A stretch of 64,000 nt of DNA from Halomonas sp. A40-4 (GTDB lineage Bacteria; Pseudomonadota; Gammaproteobacteria; Pseudomonadales; Halomonadaceae): NCBI RefSeq assembly GCF_015767635.1, contig NZ_CP065230.1, positions 3,038,001 to 3,102,000 of the forward strand, given 5' to 3'. Below the pieces are notes generated by a model. That model saw only the letters and a list, made by a program, of their open reading frames with translations, searched no databases and was not told where the DNA came from. A program made the position numbers and the translations under genes. Positions 24,494 through 33,291 of this stretch are shown here, one piece after another. The stretch's first letter is position 1. Each line of letters opens with the position of its first letter.

Positions 24494-25654
24494 ATGCGCC
24501 GCTTATCTGCCTATGTATTCCGTCAGCGCTGGTTGACCGCTGTTCTTTTTGGGTTATTCGCCAGTGCCCCTGTCAGCGCCGCCGAAATGATTGAGGAACG
24601 CGTTGAGACTGACCAATTGGCTTTTTCGATCGAAAAGGTCGCCGGTGGTCTAGAAAACCCGTGGTCGGTAGCCGTACTCCCGGACGGTCGTTTTCTGGTC
24701 AGCGAGCGGTCGGGACAACTTAATGTCATTGATGCCGACGGTGGCGAACCACGTGCCCTCGATGGATTACCCGAGGTAAGCCAGCGCGGCCAGGGTGGCC
24801 TGCTGGATATTGCTCTGCATCCACAATTTGGCGATGACGATCACGATTGGATCTACTTCACCTGGAGCGAACCCGCAGAGGGCGGCAGTCGCAGCGCGCT
24901 TTCCCGTGTCAAGTGGCAAGGTGATCAGCTCGGTGATGTCGAACATCTGTTTGCTCAAGATCGCGCTTCCTCACCAGGGCGCCATTACGGCTCACGCATT
25001 GCCTGGCTGCCGGACGGCACCCTGCTGATGAGCATTGGCGATCGCGGTCAAGAGCCGACCCGTGCCCAGGCTGATGACGATCACGCAGGCTCTACACTGC
25101 GCCTGACCGACACCGGCGACGCACCCGACGACAACCCCTTTGTGGGCGATGCGTCCACGCTTGATGAAATTTACACCCAGGGCAACCGCAACATTCAAGG
25201 CATGGTGGTCCGACAGGATGGCGAGGCCTGGGCCACGGAACATGGTCCCAGAACCGGCGATGAGCTGAATCGTCTGATGGCGGGTGAAAACTACGGCTGG
25301 CCCGAGGTCAGCCGGGGCAATGACTATGCAACCAACGAACCGATCGGCGAAACATCCAAACCCGGTATGGTTGACCCGGTGTACGTATTTGAAGGCCGGT
25401 TTGCGCCGTCGGGGCTGGCAGAAGTCACCAGTCGTGCCTTTGGCGATTGGCAAGGCCAGCTATTGGCGGGCGGTCTGAGCAGTGAACAGCTGGTCAGGCT
25501 GCATATCGAAGATAATCAAGTCGCTAGCCACGAAATTATTCTTGATGGCGAGATTGGTCGCATCCGCGACGTGCATCAGGGGCCTGACGAGGCTATTTAC
25601 CTGCTGACAGATGCCGCCAATGGTGGGCTTTATCGCTTACGCCCCGCCGACTAA
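24494..25654 (+). CDS. PQQ-dependent soluble sugar dehydrogenase family protein (YliI/Asd-like)
   Basis: The 386-residue protein starts with a signal peptide ending APVSAA and continues as a six-bladed beta-propeller of the GSDH (soluble aldose dehydrogenase) family. Diagnostic parts are LENPWSVAVLPDGRFLVSER, GQGGLLDIALHP, EIYTQGNRNIQGM and TEHGPRTGDELNRLMAGENYGWP, which carry the usual PQQ- and calcium-contact loops. It would oxidise aldoses in the periplasm, passing electrons to an unidentified acceptor. No PQQ biosynthesis genes are in the window. Ribosome site GGGAG lies ahead of the ATG at 24494. Confidence 0.87.
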   Translation: MRRLSAYVFRQRWLTAVLFGLFASAPVSAAEMIEERVETDQLAFSIEKVAGGLENPWSVAVLPDGRFLVSERSGQLNVIDADGGEPRALDGLPEVSQRGQGGLLDIALHPQFGDDDHDWIYFTWSEPAEGGSRSALSRVKWQGDQLGDVEHLFAQDRASSPGRHYGSRIAWLPDGTLLMSIGDRGQEPTRAQADDDHAGSTLRLTDTGDAPDDNPFVGDASTLDEIYTQGNRNIQGMVVRQDGEAWATEHGPRTGDELNRLMAGENYGWPEVSRGNDYATNEPIGETSKPGMVDPVYVFEGRFAPSGLAEVTSRAFGDWQGQLLAGGLSSEQLVRLHIEDNQVASHEIILDGEIGRIRDVHQGPDEAIYLLTDAANGGLYRLRPAD

Positions 25655-25695
25655 CGGCCAATCACCTATTGACGTTTCATAACCCCGGTTAACGC

Positions 25696-27141
25696 ATGCG
25701 TTTACGAAATCTGATCATTCTGACCGTCATCGTCCCGCTATTCATTGTCTTAGTGGTATTCAGCCTGGTGGCGATCAAATCCATGGAAGATAACGTTCGC
25801 TCAAAGCTGCAGAATGAAGTCGACATGATCACCCATGCGCTAAGTACAACGCTTGGCTACGCCGTTGCCCGGGAAAGTGACGCGTCGCTTGAGGAAGCCC
25901 TGGAGGCCGCTTTCTCTTTTCATCGCATCTACGGGGCCTATGTGTTCGATACCGATGGACGGGAAGTCTACGGCCTGGGGCTCGGCCGCGAGTTGTTTAG
26001 CCGCGAGGAGATCCAGCAGGTGATCGCGGACGACGAACTTTACGGTGACTACCGACAGTTTGAAGGCTGGACCTACTACTCGGCCCTCAAGCCCCTGCGC
26101 ACACCCGATGGTGAGATAAGTGGCGTACTGCAGGTCAACCGTTTAAATACCGGCATCGAAAACTATACCGGGTTTCTCAGCATCGTGGCCGGTCTGGTCT
26201 TTGTGTTCGGTGCCGCGGGCATTGTGCTGAGTATCTGGTGGGGTTTTCGTCAGTATATCGAACGGCCCTTGAATCGTTTGCTGATGGTCATGCAGCGCGT
26301 CGAGGAAGGTGATCGTAGTCAGCGCGCCAACATTGAAGGGCCAGCGGAGTACCGTCGGCTGGCGTCAGGGCTTAACGGCATGCTGGATGCCATGGCCGAG
26401 AAAGATCACGACATCGAAGATCGACAACAGCGCGAAATCGAGCTCGAAAAACGACTGCGTAAATCGAAGAAACTTGCCGAGTTGGGCGTCCTGGCGGCAG
26501 GCGTTGCTCATGAAATCGGCGCACCACTGACCGTGATCAACGGTCAGGCCCAGCGGCTGGCTCGGCGTGACGTCATCGGCGACGACGAGCGTGCCCGGTT
26601 GAGCCGTATTCGTGGCGAGGTGGAGCGGATCGTCGAGATTGTCCGTCAGTTGATGGAACTGGGCCGCCAGCATAACGTTGAAAAAGACCAACAGCCCCTC
26701 GACGAATTGATGCACAATGCCAGCGCCCTCGTGGAAGACGAACTGGAGCCGCGCGGGGTGCATCTGGAAACCCACCTGCCCCGCCCAACGCCCACATTGC
26801 TGGCCAACGGGCAGCAAATTATTCAGGTAATTACCAACCTGTTGCGCAATGCGGCCCAGGCCAAAGGCGTTCGCCACATCCGTGTCCGTGCCGAGCAGCA
26901 GCAACACGAACTTCATTTATGGGTTGAGGATGACGGCCCTGGTATCCCCACCTCACACCATCAGCAAGTATTTGATCCTTTCTTTACCACTAAACCCGTT
27001 GGCCAGGGCAGCGGGTTAGGCCTTTCGATGGTACACCGAATTATCAATGACCATGGCGGCACAATCGGCGTATTCAACAGCCCCTTAGGCGGCGCCGGTT
27101 TTGAAATCACGCTGCCTCTTTACGACACCACACCTGCATGA
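25696..27141 (+). CDS. Membrane sensor histidine kinase (NtrB/ZraS-like) of a two-component pair
   Basis: A 481-residue kinase with a helix at about 5-30, a periplasmic sensor domain (about 30-150), a second helix (about 155-180), HAMP (about 185-240), a short coiled coil, and a kinase core. The phosphorylated histidine is H272 in GVAHEIGAPLTVI. The N box NLLRNAAQA, DDGPGIP, FDPFFTTKP and GSGLGLS are intact. HEIGAPL is a variant of the usual HEIRNPL found in sigma-54-linked kinases. The gene overlaps its response regulator by four bases. The signal is unknown; the sugar dehydrogenase 41 bases upstream may share its transcript. Confidence 0.92.
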   Translation: MRLRNLIILTVIVPLFIVLVVFSLVAIKSMEDNVRSKLQNEVDMITHALSTTLGYAVARESDASLEEALEAAFSFHRIYGAYVFDTDGREVYGLGLGRELFSREEIQQVIADDELYGDYRQFEGWTYYSALKPLRTPDGEISGVLQVNRLNTGIENYTGFLSIVAGLVFVFGAAGIVLSIWWGFRQYIERPLNRLLMVMQRVEEGDRSQRANIEGPAEYRRLASGLNGMLDAMAEKDHDIEDRQQREIELEKRLRKSKKLAELGVLAAGVAHEIGAPLTVINGQAQRLARRDVIGDDERARLSRIRGEVERIVEIVRQLMELGRQHNVEKDQQPLDELMHNASALVEDELEPRGVHLETHLPRPTPTLLANGQQIIQVITNLLRNAAQAKGVRHIRVRAEQQQHELHLWVEDDGPGIPTSHHQQVFDPFFTTKPVGQGSGLGLSMVHRIINDHGGTIGVFNSPLGGAGFEITLPLYDTTPA

Positions 27142-28553
27142 GGGCCATGTCTGTGAAGCATCCGGAACATTTTTTACCTTTGTTGGTAGTGGAAGATGAC
27201 AGCGCCATACGCGAGCTGCTGGAAGAAGAGCTACAGGACGCGGGTTACACTACCCACGGCGTTTCCAGCGCCGAGGATGCCCTCGCCCTGCTAAGCCATA
27301 CGGCTGTATCCCTGATTATCACCGATGTCCGCCTGCCCGGTATGAGCGGCATTCAATTGCTTCAACAGCTACGTCACCAGGGCAGTGAGCTGGGCATTAT
27401 TGTGATTACGGCCTTTGGAACTATCGATCAGGCCGTTGAAGCGCTCAAGCTCGGGGCCGACGATTTCCTGACCAAGCCGCTGGATCTTGACGCCGTACGT
27501 GAATCGGTATTTCGCGTGCTGGAACGCCAGCGCCTGGCGGTGTCCCACGCCACTGATACTAGCCATTTTCACGGCATCGTGGGCCAAAGCGACGCGATGC
27601 GGGCGCTTTTTAATGATGCCTCACGCTTGGCAAAAAGCGATGCCCCCATCCTACTGCTGGGAGAAAGCGGCACCGGCAAGGAACTTTTGGCCCAGGCGAT
27701 TCACCAGGAAAGCTGGCGTCACGATGCGCCTTTTGTGGCGGTCAATTGCGCCAGCATTCCCGCTGAACTGATGGAAAGTGAGTTTTTTGGTCACGTTAAA
27801 GGGGCCTTTACCGGTGCCAACGAGGCGCGACAGGGCCTGTTTCACAGTGCTCAGGGAGGCAGTCTCTTCCTGGATGAAATCGGTGAAATGCCGATCAATC
27901 TCCAGGCAAAACTGCTCCGCGCGCTGCAGGAAAAAACCGTCCGCCCCGTTGGCGGCGAGCGCGAAGAACCGGTCGATGTACGGATCATTGCCGCCACACA
28001 CCGGCATCTGGAAAAGGAAATCGAGCAGGCCAACTTTCGAAGCGATCTATTCTACCGGTTGGAAACCTTCTCGTTACGCATTCCCCCTCTGCGGGAACGT
28101 GGTCCCGACATTGAACATCTGGTATTCACGCTGATCGACAAGCATGCCGATGCGCAGCAAAAACAGATTGAGCAAATCGAACCCAATGCGCTCCATTGCC
28201 TGCTCCACTACCCTTACCCAGGTAACGTACGCGAGCTTGAAAATGCGATTATGCGCGCCGTTACGCTCAGTGAAGATGGCACGCTACACCATCAGCATCT
28301 GCCTGAACGACTGCGCGAACACATCTCTCAGGATGCAGCCCAGACGACCGCGACGGTTACCGGTGAAGTGCTACCCACACCCAGAATGCCAACGGCAACA
28401 GCGGCTCCCTGGCCCAGCCTGGAAGAAGTGGAGAAGCGTTATATCCGCAAGGTATTGGAAGCGACAGGCGGCAACAAACGACGCACCGCAGAAGTGCTGG
28501 GCATCGCCCGCCGCACCCTTTACCGTCGCCTGGAAGATAGCGAAGAGTCCTGA
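27138..28553 (+). CDS. Sigma-54-dependent response regulator (NtrC family)
   Basis: Activator of 471 residues with three domains: a receiver (about 13-125) with phospho-acceptor D63 in LIITDVRLPG, an AAA+ domain (about 150-390) with Walker A GESGTGKE at 175-182 and the sigma-54 contact loop GAFTGA at 222-227, and a C-terminal Fis-type helix-turn-helix (RRTAEVLGIARRTLYRRL). It should open sigma-54 promoters when phosphorylated by the kinase encoded before it. ATG at 27138 overlaps the kinase stop; ATG at 27147 is possible. Target genes are not evident in the window, and no clear GG-N10-GC promoter was noticed beside it. Confidence 0.94.
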   Translation: MRAMSVKHPEHFLPLLVVEDDSAIRELLEEELQDAGYTTHGVSSAEDALALLSHTAVSLIITDVRLPGMSGIQLLQQLRHQGSELGIIVITAFGTIDQAVEALKLGADDFLTKPLDLDAVRESVFRVLERQRLAVSHATDTSHFHGIVGQSDAMRALFNDASRLAKSDAPILLLGESGTGKELLAQAIHQESWRHDAPFVAVNCASIPAELMESEFFGHVKGAFTGANEARQGLFHSAQGGSLFLDEIGEMPINLQAKLLRALQEKTVRPVGGEREEPVDVRIIAATHRHLEKEIEQANFRSDLFYRLETFSLRIPPLRERGPDIEHLVFTLIDKHADAQQKQIEQIEPNALHCLLHYPYPGNVRELENAIMRAVTLSEDGTLHHQHLPERLREHISQDAAQTTATVTGEVLPTPRMPTATAAPWPSLEEVEKRYIRKVLEATGGNKRRTAEVLGIARRTLYRRLEDSEES

Positions 28554-28569
28554 ATAACAACAGACAGCT

Positions 28570-28595
28570 AAAAAAAACCCCCGCGGGCGCGGGGG
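28570..28595 (-). terminator. Rho-independent terminator of the acidic lipoprotein gene
   Basis: CCCCCGC (28578-28584) pairs with GCGGGGG (28589-28595) over a four-base loop. On the minus strand eight T bases follow (28577 to 28570). It therefore ends leftward transcription from the lipoprotein gene and sits just beyond the convergent regulator gene. Confidence 0.85.
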
Positions 28596-28682
28596 CTGAA
28601 AGGATGATAAACCGTGAAGACAACCGCAGGGAACAAACAGTTGGACGGTTTACCATCGTAGGGACCTGATAACTAAACTGGT

Positions 28683-29114
28683 TTACTGACTGCTGCTATC
28701 CTCTTCCTCGCTATCCGTGTTTTCTGACTGACCTTCTTCATCATTATCACTGCTTGCTGAACCAGTCGCTGACAGATCGCTTGCATCTTCGCCGTCACCT
28801 GGCATGGGATCCGTACCATCGCCAAAGCCTGGCTCTTCATTAGTCGACTCGCCTCCCGCTCCCGACTCACTTTCCATTCCTGCTTCGCTATCCATCGCCG
28901 GATCATTTTCGGTTGATTCCTGCTCAGACACGAATTGATCATCCTGGATGGAAGCTTCATCAGCCACTTCGCTATTTTGCTGATCCTGGGTTGTTTCCTC
29001 TGGCACTGCTGTGCCATCTGCCTCTTCTTCCTGACCGCAGCCTGCCAGTAACACGCCGCTCAAAAGCAAAGCTGTCAGGACACTTGACTGGCCATTAAAA
29101 CGATAAAATTTCAC
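28683..29114 (-). CDS. Acidic low-complexity lipoprotein of unknown function
   Basis: The start is GTG at 29114, seven bases after GGAG, giving 143 residues. The signal peptide ends in a lipobox (LLSGVLLAGC), so the cysteine near residue 26 should be lipidated. The mature chain is almost entirely Glu, Asp, Ser, Gly and Thr with scattered Gln and Asn, and no recognisable domain. Strongly acidic, probably disordered surface chains are common in halophiles. It faces the betaine operon across a large control region and could share osmotic regulation. No function can be assigned. Confidence 0.72.
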   Translation of the reverse strand: MKFYRFNGQSSVLTALLLSGVLLAGCGQEEEADGTAVPEETTQDQQNSEVADEASIQDDQFVSEQESTENDPAMDSEAGMESESGAGGESTNEEPGFGDGTDPMPGDGEDASDLSATGSASSDNDEEGQSENTDSEEEDSSSQ

Positions 29115-29233
29115 GCGCTTACTCCATTCAGCTTGGGACGTTACTGCCTTGTGACGTCGACGTCGGCATTGAGCAACAAGTTCACAGACAGCAATGTTCA
29201 ATCTACACCTGTGCCGGCTGCTTACTGCTCATG

Positions 29234-29273
29234 CGTTTACGTTGCGTTTAATTAAACGTTTACCACTCGTTTA
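29234..29273. promoter_or_regulatory. Four helically phased CGTTTA repeats with an internal palindrome
   Basis: CGTTTA starts at 29234, 29245, 29257 and 29268, at intervals of 11, 12 and 11 bases, so all copies lie on one face of the helix. The second copy is also the left arm of a perfect 14-bp palindrome, CGTTTAATTAAACG (29245-29258). Tandem hexamers at about one helical turn are typical of OmpR/PhoB-type regulators. The array lies 120 bases upstream of the lipoprotein start and about 200 upstream of the proV promoter. Confidence 0.6.
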
Positions 29274-29473
29274 GTTTTTGAATAATGTCTAGATTGATCA
29301 AGTTTAGAGAATGAATTACAGATTTTATGCCAAGATTACCCTATAAAAACAAAATATATAAAAATCAATTACTTAATATTTAAAATGATATATTTTTCCA
29401 GTCTGATTAATCGCTGAGCGGTGGGTAAAAAATGACACATGAGACACTATGCAGCCGCTCAAGACGAGGCGTT

Positions 29474-29502
29474 GTGACACACCCAAAGCACTTATGTATA
29501 AT
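29474..29502 (+). promoter_or_regulatory. Sigma-70 promoter of the proVWX operon
   Basis: GTGACA (29474-29479; five of six matches to TTGACA) and a perfect TATAAT (29497-29502) are separated by 17 bases. Transcription should start near 29509, leaving a leader of about 120 bases before proV. The stretch 29280-29400 upstream is AT-rich and without genes. Confidence 0.7.
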
Positions 29503-29631
29503 AATTGGTAATCCTTTAGTACTTCATCCCCTATTTCTACTTATGGGTGAGGGTGTTCGCTGGCCTTATGGGTCATTTTTTGTGCCCAAACAGGCATCAA
29601 CACCTAGCCCAGTTAACAAAAGGCATCGCCG

Positions 29632-30831
29632 ATGGACGAGACACGAAACGTCAAAATTCAGGTGCGAGGCGTAAGCAAGGTCTTTGGTAAAAACCCAAAA
29701 AGCGCGCTTAAGCTTCGCGATCAGGGTTTAAAACGCCCTGAAATTCTTGAAAAGACAGGCCAAACACTGGGGCTTTCCGACATCTCTTTCGATGTTTATG
29801 AAGGCGAGCTACTGGTCATCATGGGGCTTTCAGGGTCGGGCAAATCCACCCTGATTCGCTGCCTTAACCGGCTCATCGACACCAGCGAAGGGGACATTGT
29901 CATCGACGATGAACACATCCCTACGCTGAGCGAGAAAGCGTTGCTCGAGTGCCGTCGTCGGCACTTTTCAATGGTGTTCCAGAATTTTGCCCTCTTCCCC
30001 CACAAAACGGTGCTGCAAAACGCTCAGTTTGGCTTGGAAATCCGCGGCATCGCCCCCGCCGAACGCGATCAAAAGGCGCGCGAGTCACTCACCCAGGTAG
30101 GCCTGGATGGCTGGGAAGATGCGTATCCCAACCAGCTATCCGGCGGTATGCAGCAGCGGGTTGGTCTTGCCCGGGCACTGGCAAACGATGCCAGCGTCCT
30201 GTTGATGGACGAAGCCTTCTCGGCGCTGGACCCCTTGATTCGTAAGGATATGCAGCAGGAACTCCTGCAGTTGCAGTCCAGAATGCAAAAAACCACCGTC
30301 TTCATTACTCACGACCTGGACGAGGCGCTGAATATCGGCGACCGCATCGTGCTGCTGAAGGACGGTGAAGTTGTGCAGATCGGCACTCCTGAAGACATCC
30401 TGACCAAGCCGGCCGACGACTATGTGCGCCGCTTTATCGAAGGTGTAGACCGCTCGCGCATCCTGACGGCCGAGAGTGCCATGCGCCCGGTGCGCACGAC
30501 CGCCCGGGAAAGCGATGGACCTCGCACCGCATTACACCGCATGCGTGAAAACAGCGTCGACTCGATTTACGTGACCGACAGGGACCGTAAACTGCTCGGG
30601 CTTCTAGAAGCCGAGGAGGCAAGCCGCGCTATCGAGGCAGGTGCCGATACCATTACCGATTACTTGACCCAGGACTTTCGAAAAGTCACCACTGACGAAC
30701 CGCTTCATAACCTGTTCGCCATGTTCAACGACAAGAGCTTCCCAATCGCCGTCATAGACGAACAGCAACGGCTGCTCGGCGTCGTGGTGAAAGGGGCAGT
30801 ACTCGATGAACTCGCTCGGGCAGGAGAATAA
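29632..30831 (+). CDS. proV: Glycine betaine/proline betaine ABC importer, ATP-binding protein
   Basis: Energising subunit of a ProU/OpuA-type compatible-solute importer. The 399 residues comprise the ATPase (about 10-265; Walker [10 protein letters not shown] at 65-73, then [16 protein letters not shown] and [12 protein letters not shown]) and a tandem CBS module (about 280-395), which in OpuA senses ionic strength. The long region before Walker A, with [20 protein letters not shown], is typical of ProV. Its gene is the first of three, followed two bases later by the permease. High salt should induce it, given the family and the control region upstream. Confidence 0.94.
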   Translation: MDETRNVKIQVRGVSKVFGKNPKSALKLRDQGLKRPEILEKTGQTLGLSDISFDVYEGELLVIMGLSGSGKSTLIRCLNRLIDTSEGDIVIDDEHIPTLSEKALLECRRRHFSMVFQNFALFPHKTVLQNAQFGLEIRGIAPAERDQKARESLTQVGLDGWEDAYPNQLSGGMQQRVGLARALANDASVLLMDEAFSALDPLIRKDMQQELLQLQSRMQKTTVFITHDLDEALNIGDRIVLLKDGEVVQIGTPEDILTKPADDYVRRFIEGVDRSRILTAESAMRPVRTTARESDGPRTALHRMRENSVDSIYVTDRDRKLLGLLEAEEASRAIEAGADTITDYLTQDFRKVTTDEPLHNLFAMFNDKSFPIAVIDEQQRLLGVVVKGAVLDELARAGE

Positions 30832-30833
30832 TT

Positions 30834-31664
30834 ATGGATATTCCAAGCATTCCGTTAGGTTACTGGATTGAAAGCAGCCTGACCTGGCTGACCAGCGAAT
30901 ACTCGCTGATCACACGCGCCATTTCTCGCGTTACGCAAACCGGTATCGGCGGCCTCAATGATGGCCTTATGTGGCTCCCACCATGGGCATTACTGGCCAT
31001 TATCGCGCTGCTGTGCTGGAAAGCCGCATCACCTCGCCTCGCCATCGGCGCGGCCGCTGGGATGGCCTTGATATGGAACCTGGGTCTCTGGGATCCAATG
31101 ATCGAAACCTTGACGCTGGTGGTGATTGCCACGCTGGTGGCCGTGGTCATGGCGATTCCGGTTGGCATTGCCGCCGCGCTATCCCAACGCCTGTACCGTG
31201 TCATCATGCCAATCCTCGATTTCATGCAGACAATGCCGGCGTTTGTTTACTTGATTCCGGCCATCCCGTTTTTCGGGATCGGTTCAGTCTCGGCCATCTT
31301 TGCTACCGTGATTTTCTCGATGCCACCAGCGATTCGCTTCACCACCCTCGGCATTCGCCAGGTGCCAGTGGAGCTGATTGAGGCCGCCGACGCCTACGGG
31401 GCAACTCGCAGCCAGAAGCTTTTCAAAGTACAGCTACCGTTGTCACTTCCAACCGTCATGGCCGGTATTAACCAAACGATCATGCTGGCGCTCTCCATGG
31501 TGGTCATTGCCGCCATGATCGGTGCGGACGGTTTGGGCAGCGAAGTATGGCGTGCCATCCAGCGCCTACGTCCGGGTGACGGCTTTGAAGCCGGTATTGC
31601 GGTTGTTATTCTCGCCATGGTGCTTGATCGCTTGACCCAATCGTTCAGTAAGGCGCGCCGTTAA
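30834..31664 (+). CDS. proW: Glycine betaine/proline betaine ABC importer, permease
   Basis: A 276-residue inner-membrane permease with the BPD_transp_1 fold, about six or seven helices, and the coupling-helix motif ELIEAADAYGATRSQKLFKVQLPLSLPTVMAGINQ that contacts the ATPase. The block LDFMQTMPAFVYLIPAIPFFGIG is a ProW/OpuAB hallmark. It lacks the long N-terminal tail of E. coli ProW. It begins two bases after proV. The gap to the binding-protein gene is 149 bases and holds two hairpins, suggesting separate mRNA stability for that segment. Confidence 0.93.
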   Translation: MDIPSIPLGYWIESSLTWLTSEYSLITRAISRVTQTGIGGLNDGLMWLPPWALLAIIALLCWKAASPRLAIGAAAGMALIWNLGLWDPMIETLTLVVIATLVAVVMAIPVGIAAALSQRLYRVIMPILDFMQTMPAFVYLIPAIPFFGIGSVSAIFATVIFSMPPAIRFTTLGIRQVPVELIEAADAYGATRSQKLFKVQLPLSLPTVMAGINQTIMLALSMVVIAAMIGADGLGSEVWRAIQRLRPGDGFEAGIAVVILAMVLDRLTQSFSKARR

Positions 31665-31713
31665 AAGCGCCTACTGGCCTTTTACGACACCGGCGTTAAG
31701 CTGGTAGGACTTG

Positions 31714-31742
31714 CACAGCATGGGATACATGCCCATGCTGTG
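31714..31742 (+). promoter_or_regulatory. Perfect 11-bp intercistronic hairpin between proW and proX
   Basis: CACAGCATGGG (31714-31724) pairs with CCCATGCTGTG (31732-31742) around a seven-base loop. No T-run follows, so termination is unlikely. In transporter operons such stems often protect one part of the message from decay and raise binding-protein output. Confidence 0.6.
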
Positions 31743-31771
31743 AGTGATACGAAGTAACCACGACGTTGTCT

Positions 31772-31792
31772 GAGGTAGCTAATTACTACCTC
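31772..31792 (+). promoter_or_regulatory. Second hairpin just upstream of the proX ribosome site
   Basis: GAGGTAG (31772-31778) pairs with CTACCTC (31786-31792) over a seven-base loop. It ends eight bases before the AGGGAG ribosome site (31801-31806). It may form the 5' end of a processed proX transcript or influence its translation. Confidence 0.45.
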
Positions 31793-31813
31793 TCCATCTA
31801 AGGGAGCAAGTGA

Positions 31814-32686
31814 ATGAAAACTCGTATGTTGAATCGCCGTATCCGTCTCGCCTCTTTGGCACTCATCTCAGGCGCTGGCCTTGCCGCTGGTGGCATGGTT
31901 CAGGCTCAGGATAAAGGCACTATCAACCTGGCTTATGTCGAGTGGTCGTCTGAAGTCGCGTCAACCAACGTGGTACGCGCTGTACTTGAGCAAGAAGGCT
32001 ACGACGTCGAGATGACGTCTCTCTCGGCGGCTGCCATGTTCCAGGCACTGTCTACCGGGGATGCCGACGCTATTGTGGCTGCCTGGTTGCCTTCGACCCA
32101 TGAGAACTATATGGAACGCGTTGGCGACAACGTTGAAGACCTCGGTCAAAACCTGGATGGCACCAAGCTGGGCCTGGTGGTTCCTGAGTACACCGATGTC
32201 GATTCCATCGCTGAACTGAACGACAACGCCGATGACTTTAACGGCGAGATTATCGGTATTGATCCTGGTGCGGGCCTGATGTCCCTCACCGAAGAGGTTG
32301 TGGATACCTATGATCTTGATCTTCAATTGCGCAGCGGCAGCGGTGCCACCATGACCGCCGCACTTGCAAGCGCTATTGAAAACGAGGAAGACATCGTCGT
32401 GACGGGCTGGACACCGCACTGGATGTTCGCCCGCTTTGACGTGAAATACCTGGAAGACCCGGAAAACGTCTATGGTGGCGCCGAGCAGATTCACACTGTC
32501 GTGCGCGATGGCCTGAAAGACGACATGCCGGAAGCCTATGCCATTCTCGATGCTTTCGAGTGGACACCTGAACAGATGGGCGAGGTCATGCTCATGAATC
32601 AGGAAGAAGACAGCAACCCATACGAAAATGCCAAACAGTGGGTTGAAGATAACCAGGACGTAGTAGAGGAATGGATTAACAACTAA
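31814..32686 (+). CDS. proX: Glycine betaine-binding periplasmic protein (OpuAC/ProX type)
   Basis: Secreted binding protein of 290 residues with a signal peptide ending GMVQAQD. The mature part opens KGTINLAYVEWSSEVASTNVVRAVLEQEGYDVEM and continues with STGDADAIVAAWLPSTHENYM and VVTGWTPHWMFARFDVKYLEDP, the OpuAC pattern in which tryptophans cage the trimethylammonium group. The chain is strongly acidic, as expected of a salt-exposed periplasmic protein. It completes the proVWX importer. Its position last, behind two hairpins and before a strong terminator, fits higher expression than the other subunits. Confidence 0.92.
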   Translation: MKTRMLNRRIRLASLALISGAGLAAGGMVQAQDKGTINLAYVEWSSEVASTNVVRAVLEQEGYDVEMTSLSAAAMFQALSTGDADAIVAAWLPSTHENYMERVGDNVEDLGQNLDGTKLGLVVPEYTDVDSIAELNDNADDFNGEIIGIDPGAGLMSLTEEVVDTYDLDLQLRSGSGATMTAALASAIENEEDIVVTGWTPHWMFARFDVKYLEDPENVYGGAEQIHTVVRDGLKDDMPEAYAILDAFEWTPEQMGEVMLMNQEEDSNPYENAKQWVEDNQDVVEEWINN

Positions 32687-32711
32687 TTCCTTGCCTGGTA
32701 GATAGAAGAGA

Positions 32712-32742
32712 TGAACTGGTGCGTACCTTGCGCACCAGTTCA
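32712..32742 (+). terminator. Terminator after proX
   Basis: TGAACTGGTGCG (32712-32723) pairs perfectly with CGCACCAGTTCA (32731-32742) around a seven-base loop, followed by GTTGTTTA. The tail is only moderately T-rich, but the stem is long. Confidence 0.75.
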
Positions 32743-32830
32743 GTTGTTTACATCTCGTCTAAACCATAGCGATGACCGGCATATATTTGACTAATGTTGA
32801 TCATTACAAAAGTATAGTGAGGAGATTGCC

Positions 32831-33253
32831 GTGTTTAAGAACATTATGGTGCCCGTGGATCTTGCCCACCTGGAAACGCTGGAGCCCGCTTTAAGCGTTG
32901 TCGCGGACATGGCCAAACAGTACGACGCGAAAATTACCTACGTCGGCGTTACGGCCAACACCCCTACCAGCATCGCCCGCACACCCCAAGAGTACGAACA
33001 AAAGCTGGACGCCTTCGCTCAGGACCGCCATAAGGTTCATGGGCAGCCCGTCAGCATCAAGGTCTATAGCTCGACCGACCCGGTTGCCAATGTTGACGAC
33101 TTGTTGGTGAAAGCGATCGATGAAACGGGCGCGGATCTGGTCATGATGGCGACCCATTTGCCACGCCATCTGGATATTGTCATGCCCTCTCATGGCGGCA
33201 AGGTAGCCACACACACCGACGCATCCGTCTTCCTGCTTCGCCCGAGCAAATAA
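32831..33253 (+). CDS. Universal stress protein UspA family
   Basis: A 140-residue UspA-fold protein. It starts FKNIMVPVDLAHLETLEPALSVVADMAKQ and ends GADLVMMATHLPRHLDIVMPSHGGKVATHTDASVFLLRP, which includes a G-x9-type phosphate-binding loop region in altered form. The start is GTG at 32831, after AGGAGA. Small Usp proteins beside compatible-solute transporters are known to modulate them (TeaD with TeaABC in Halomonas), so this one may tune the adjacent betaine carriers. That role is inference. It is followed after 38 bases by the BCCT gene, probably in the same transcript. Confidence 0.88.
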   Translation: MFKNIMVPVDLAHLETLEPALSVVADMAKQYDAKITYVGVTANTPTSIARTPQEYEQKLDAFAQDRHKVHGQPVSIKVYSSTDPVANVDDLLVKAIDETGADLVMMATHLPRHLDIVMPSHGGKVATHTDASVFLLRPSK

Positions 33254-33291
33254 AGCGACGTATTGTTGTAAATAAATAAGGGAGCAACTTT

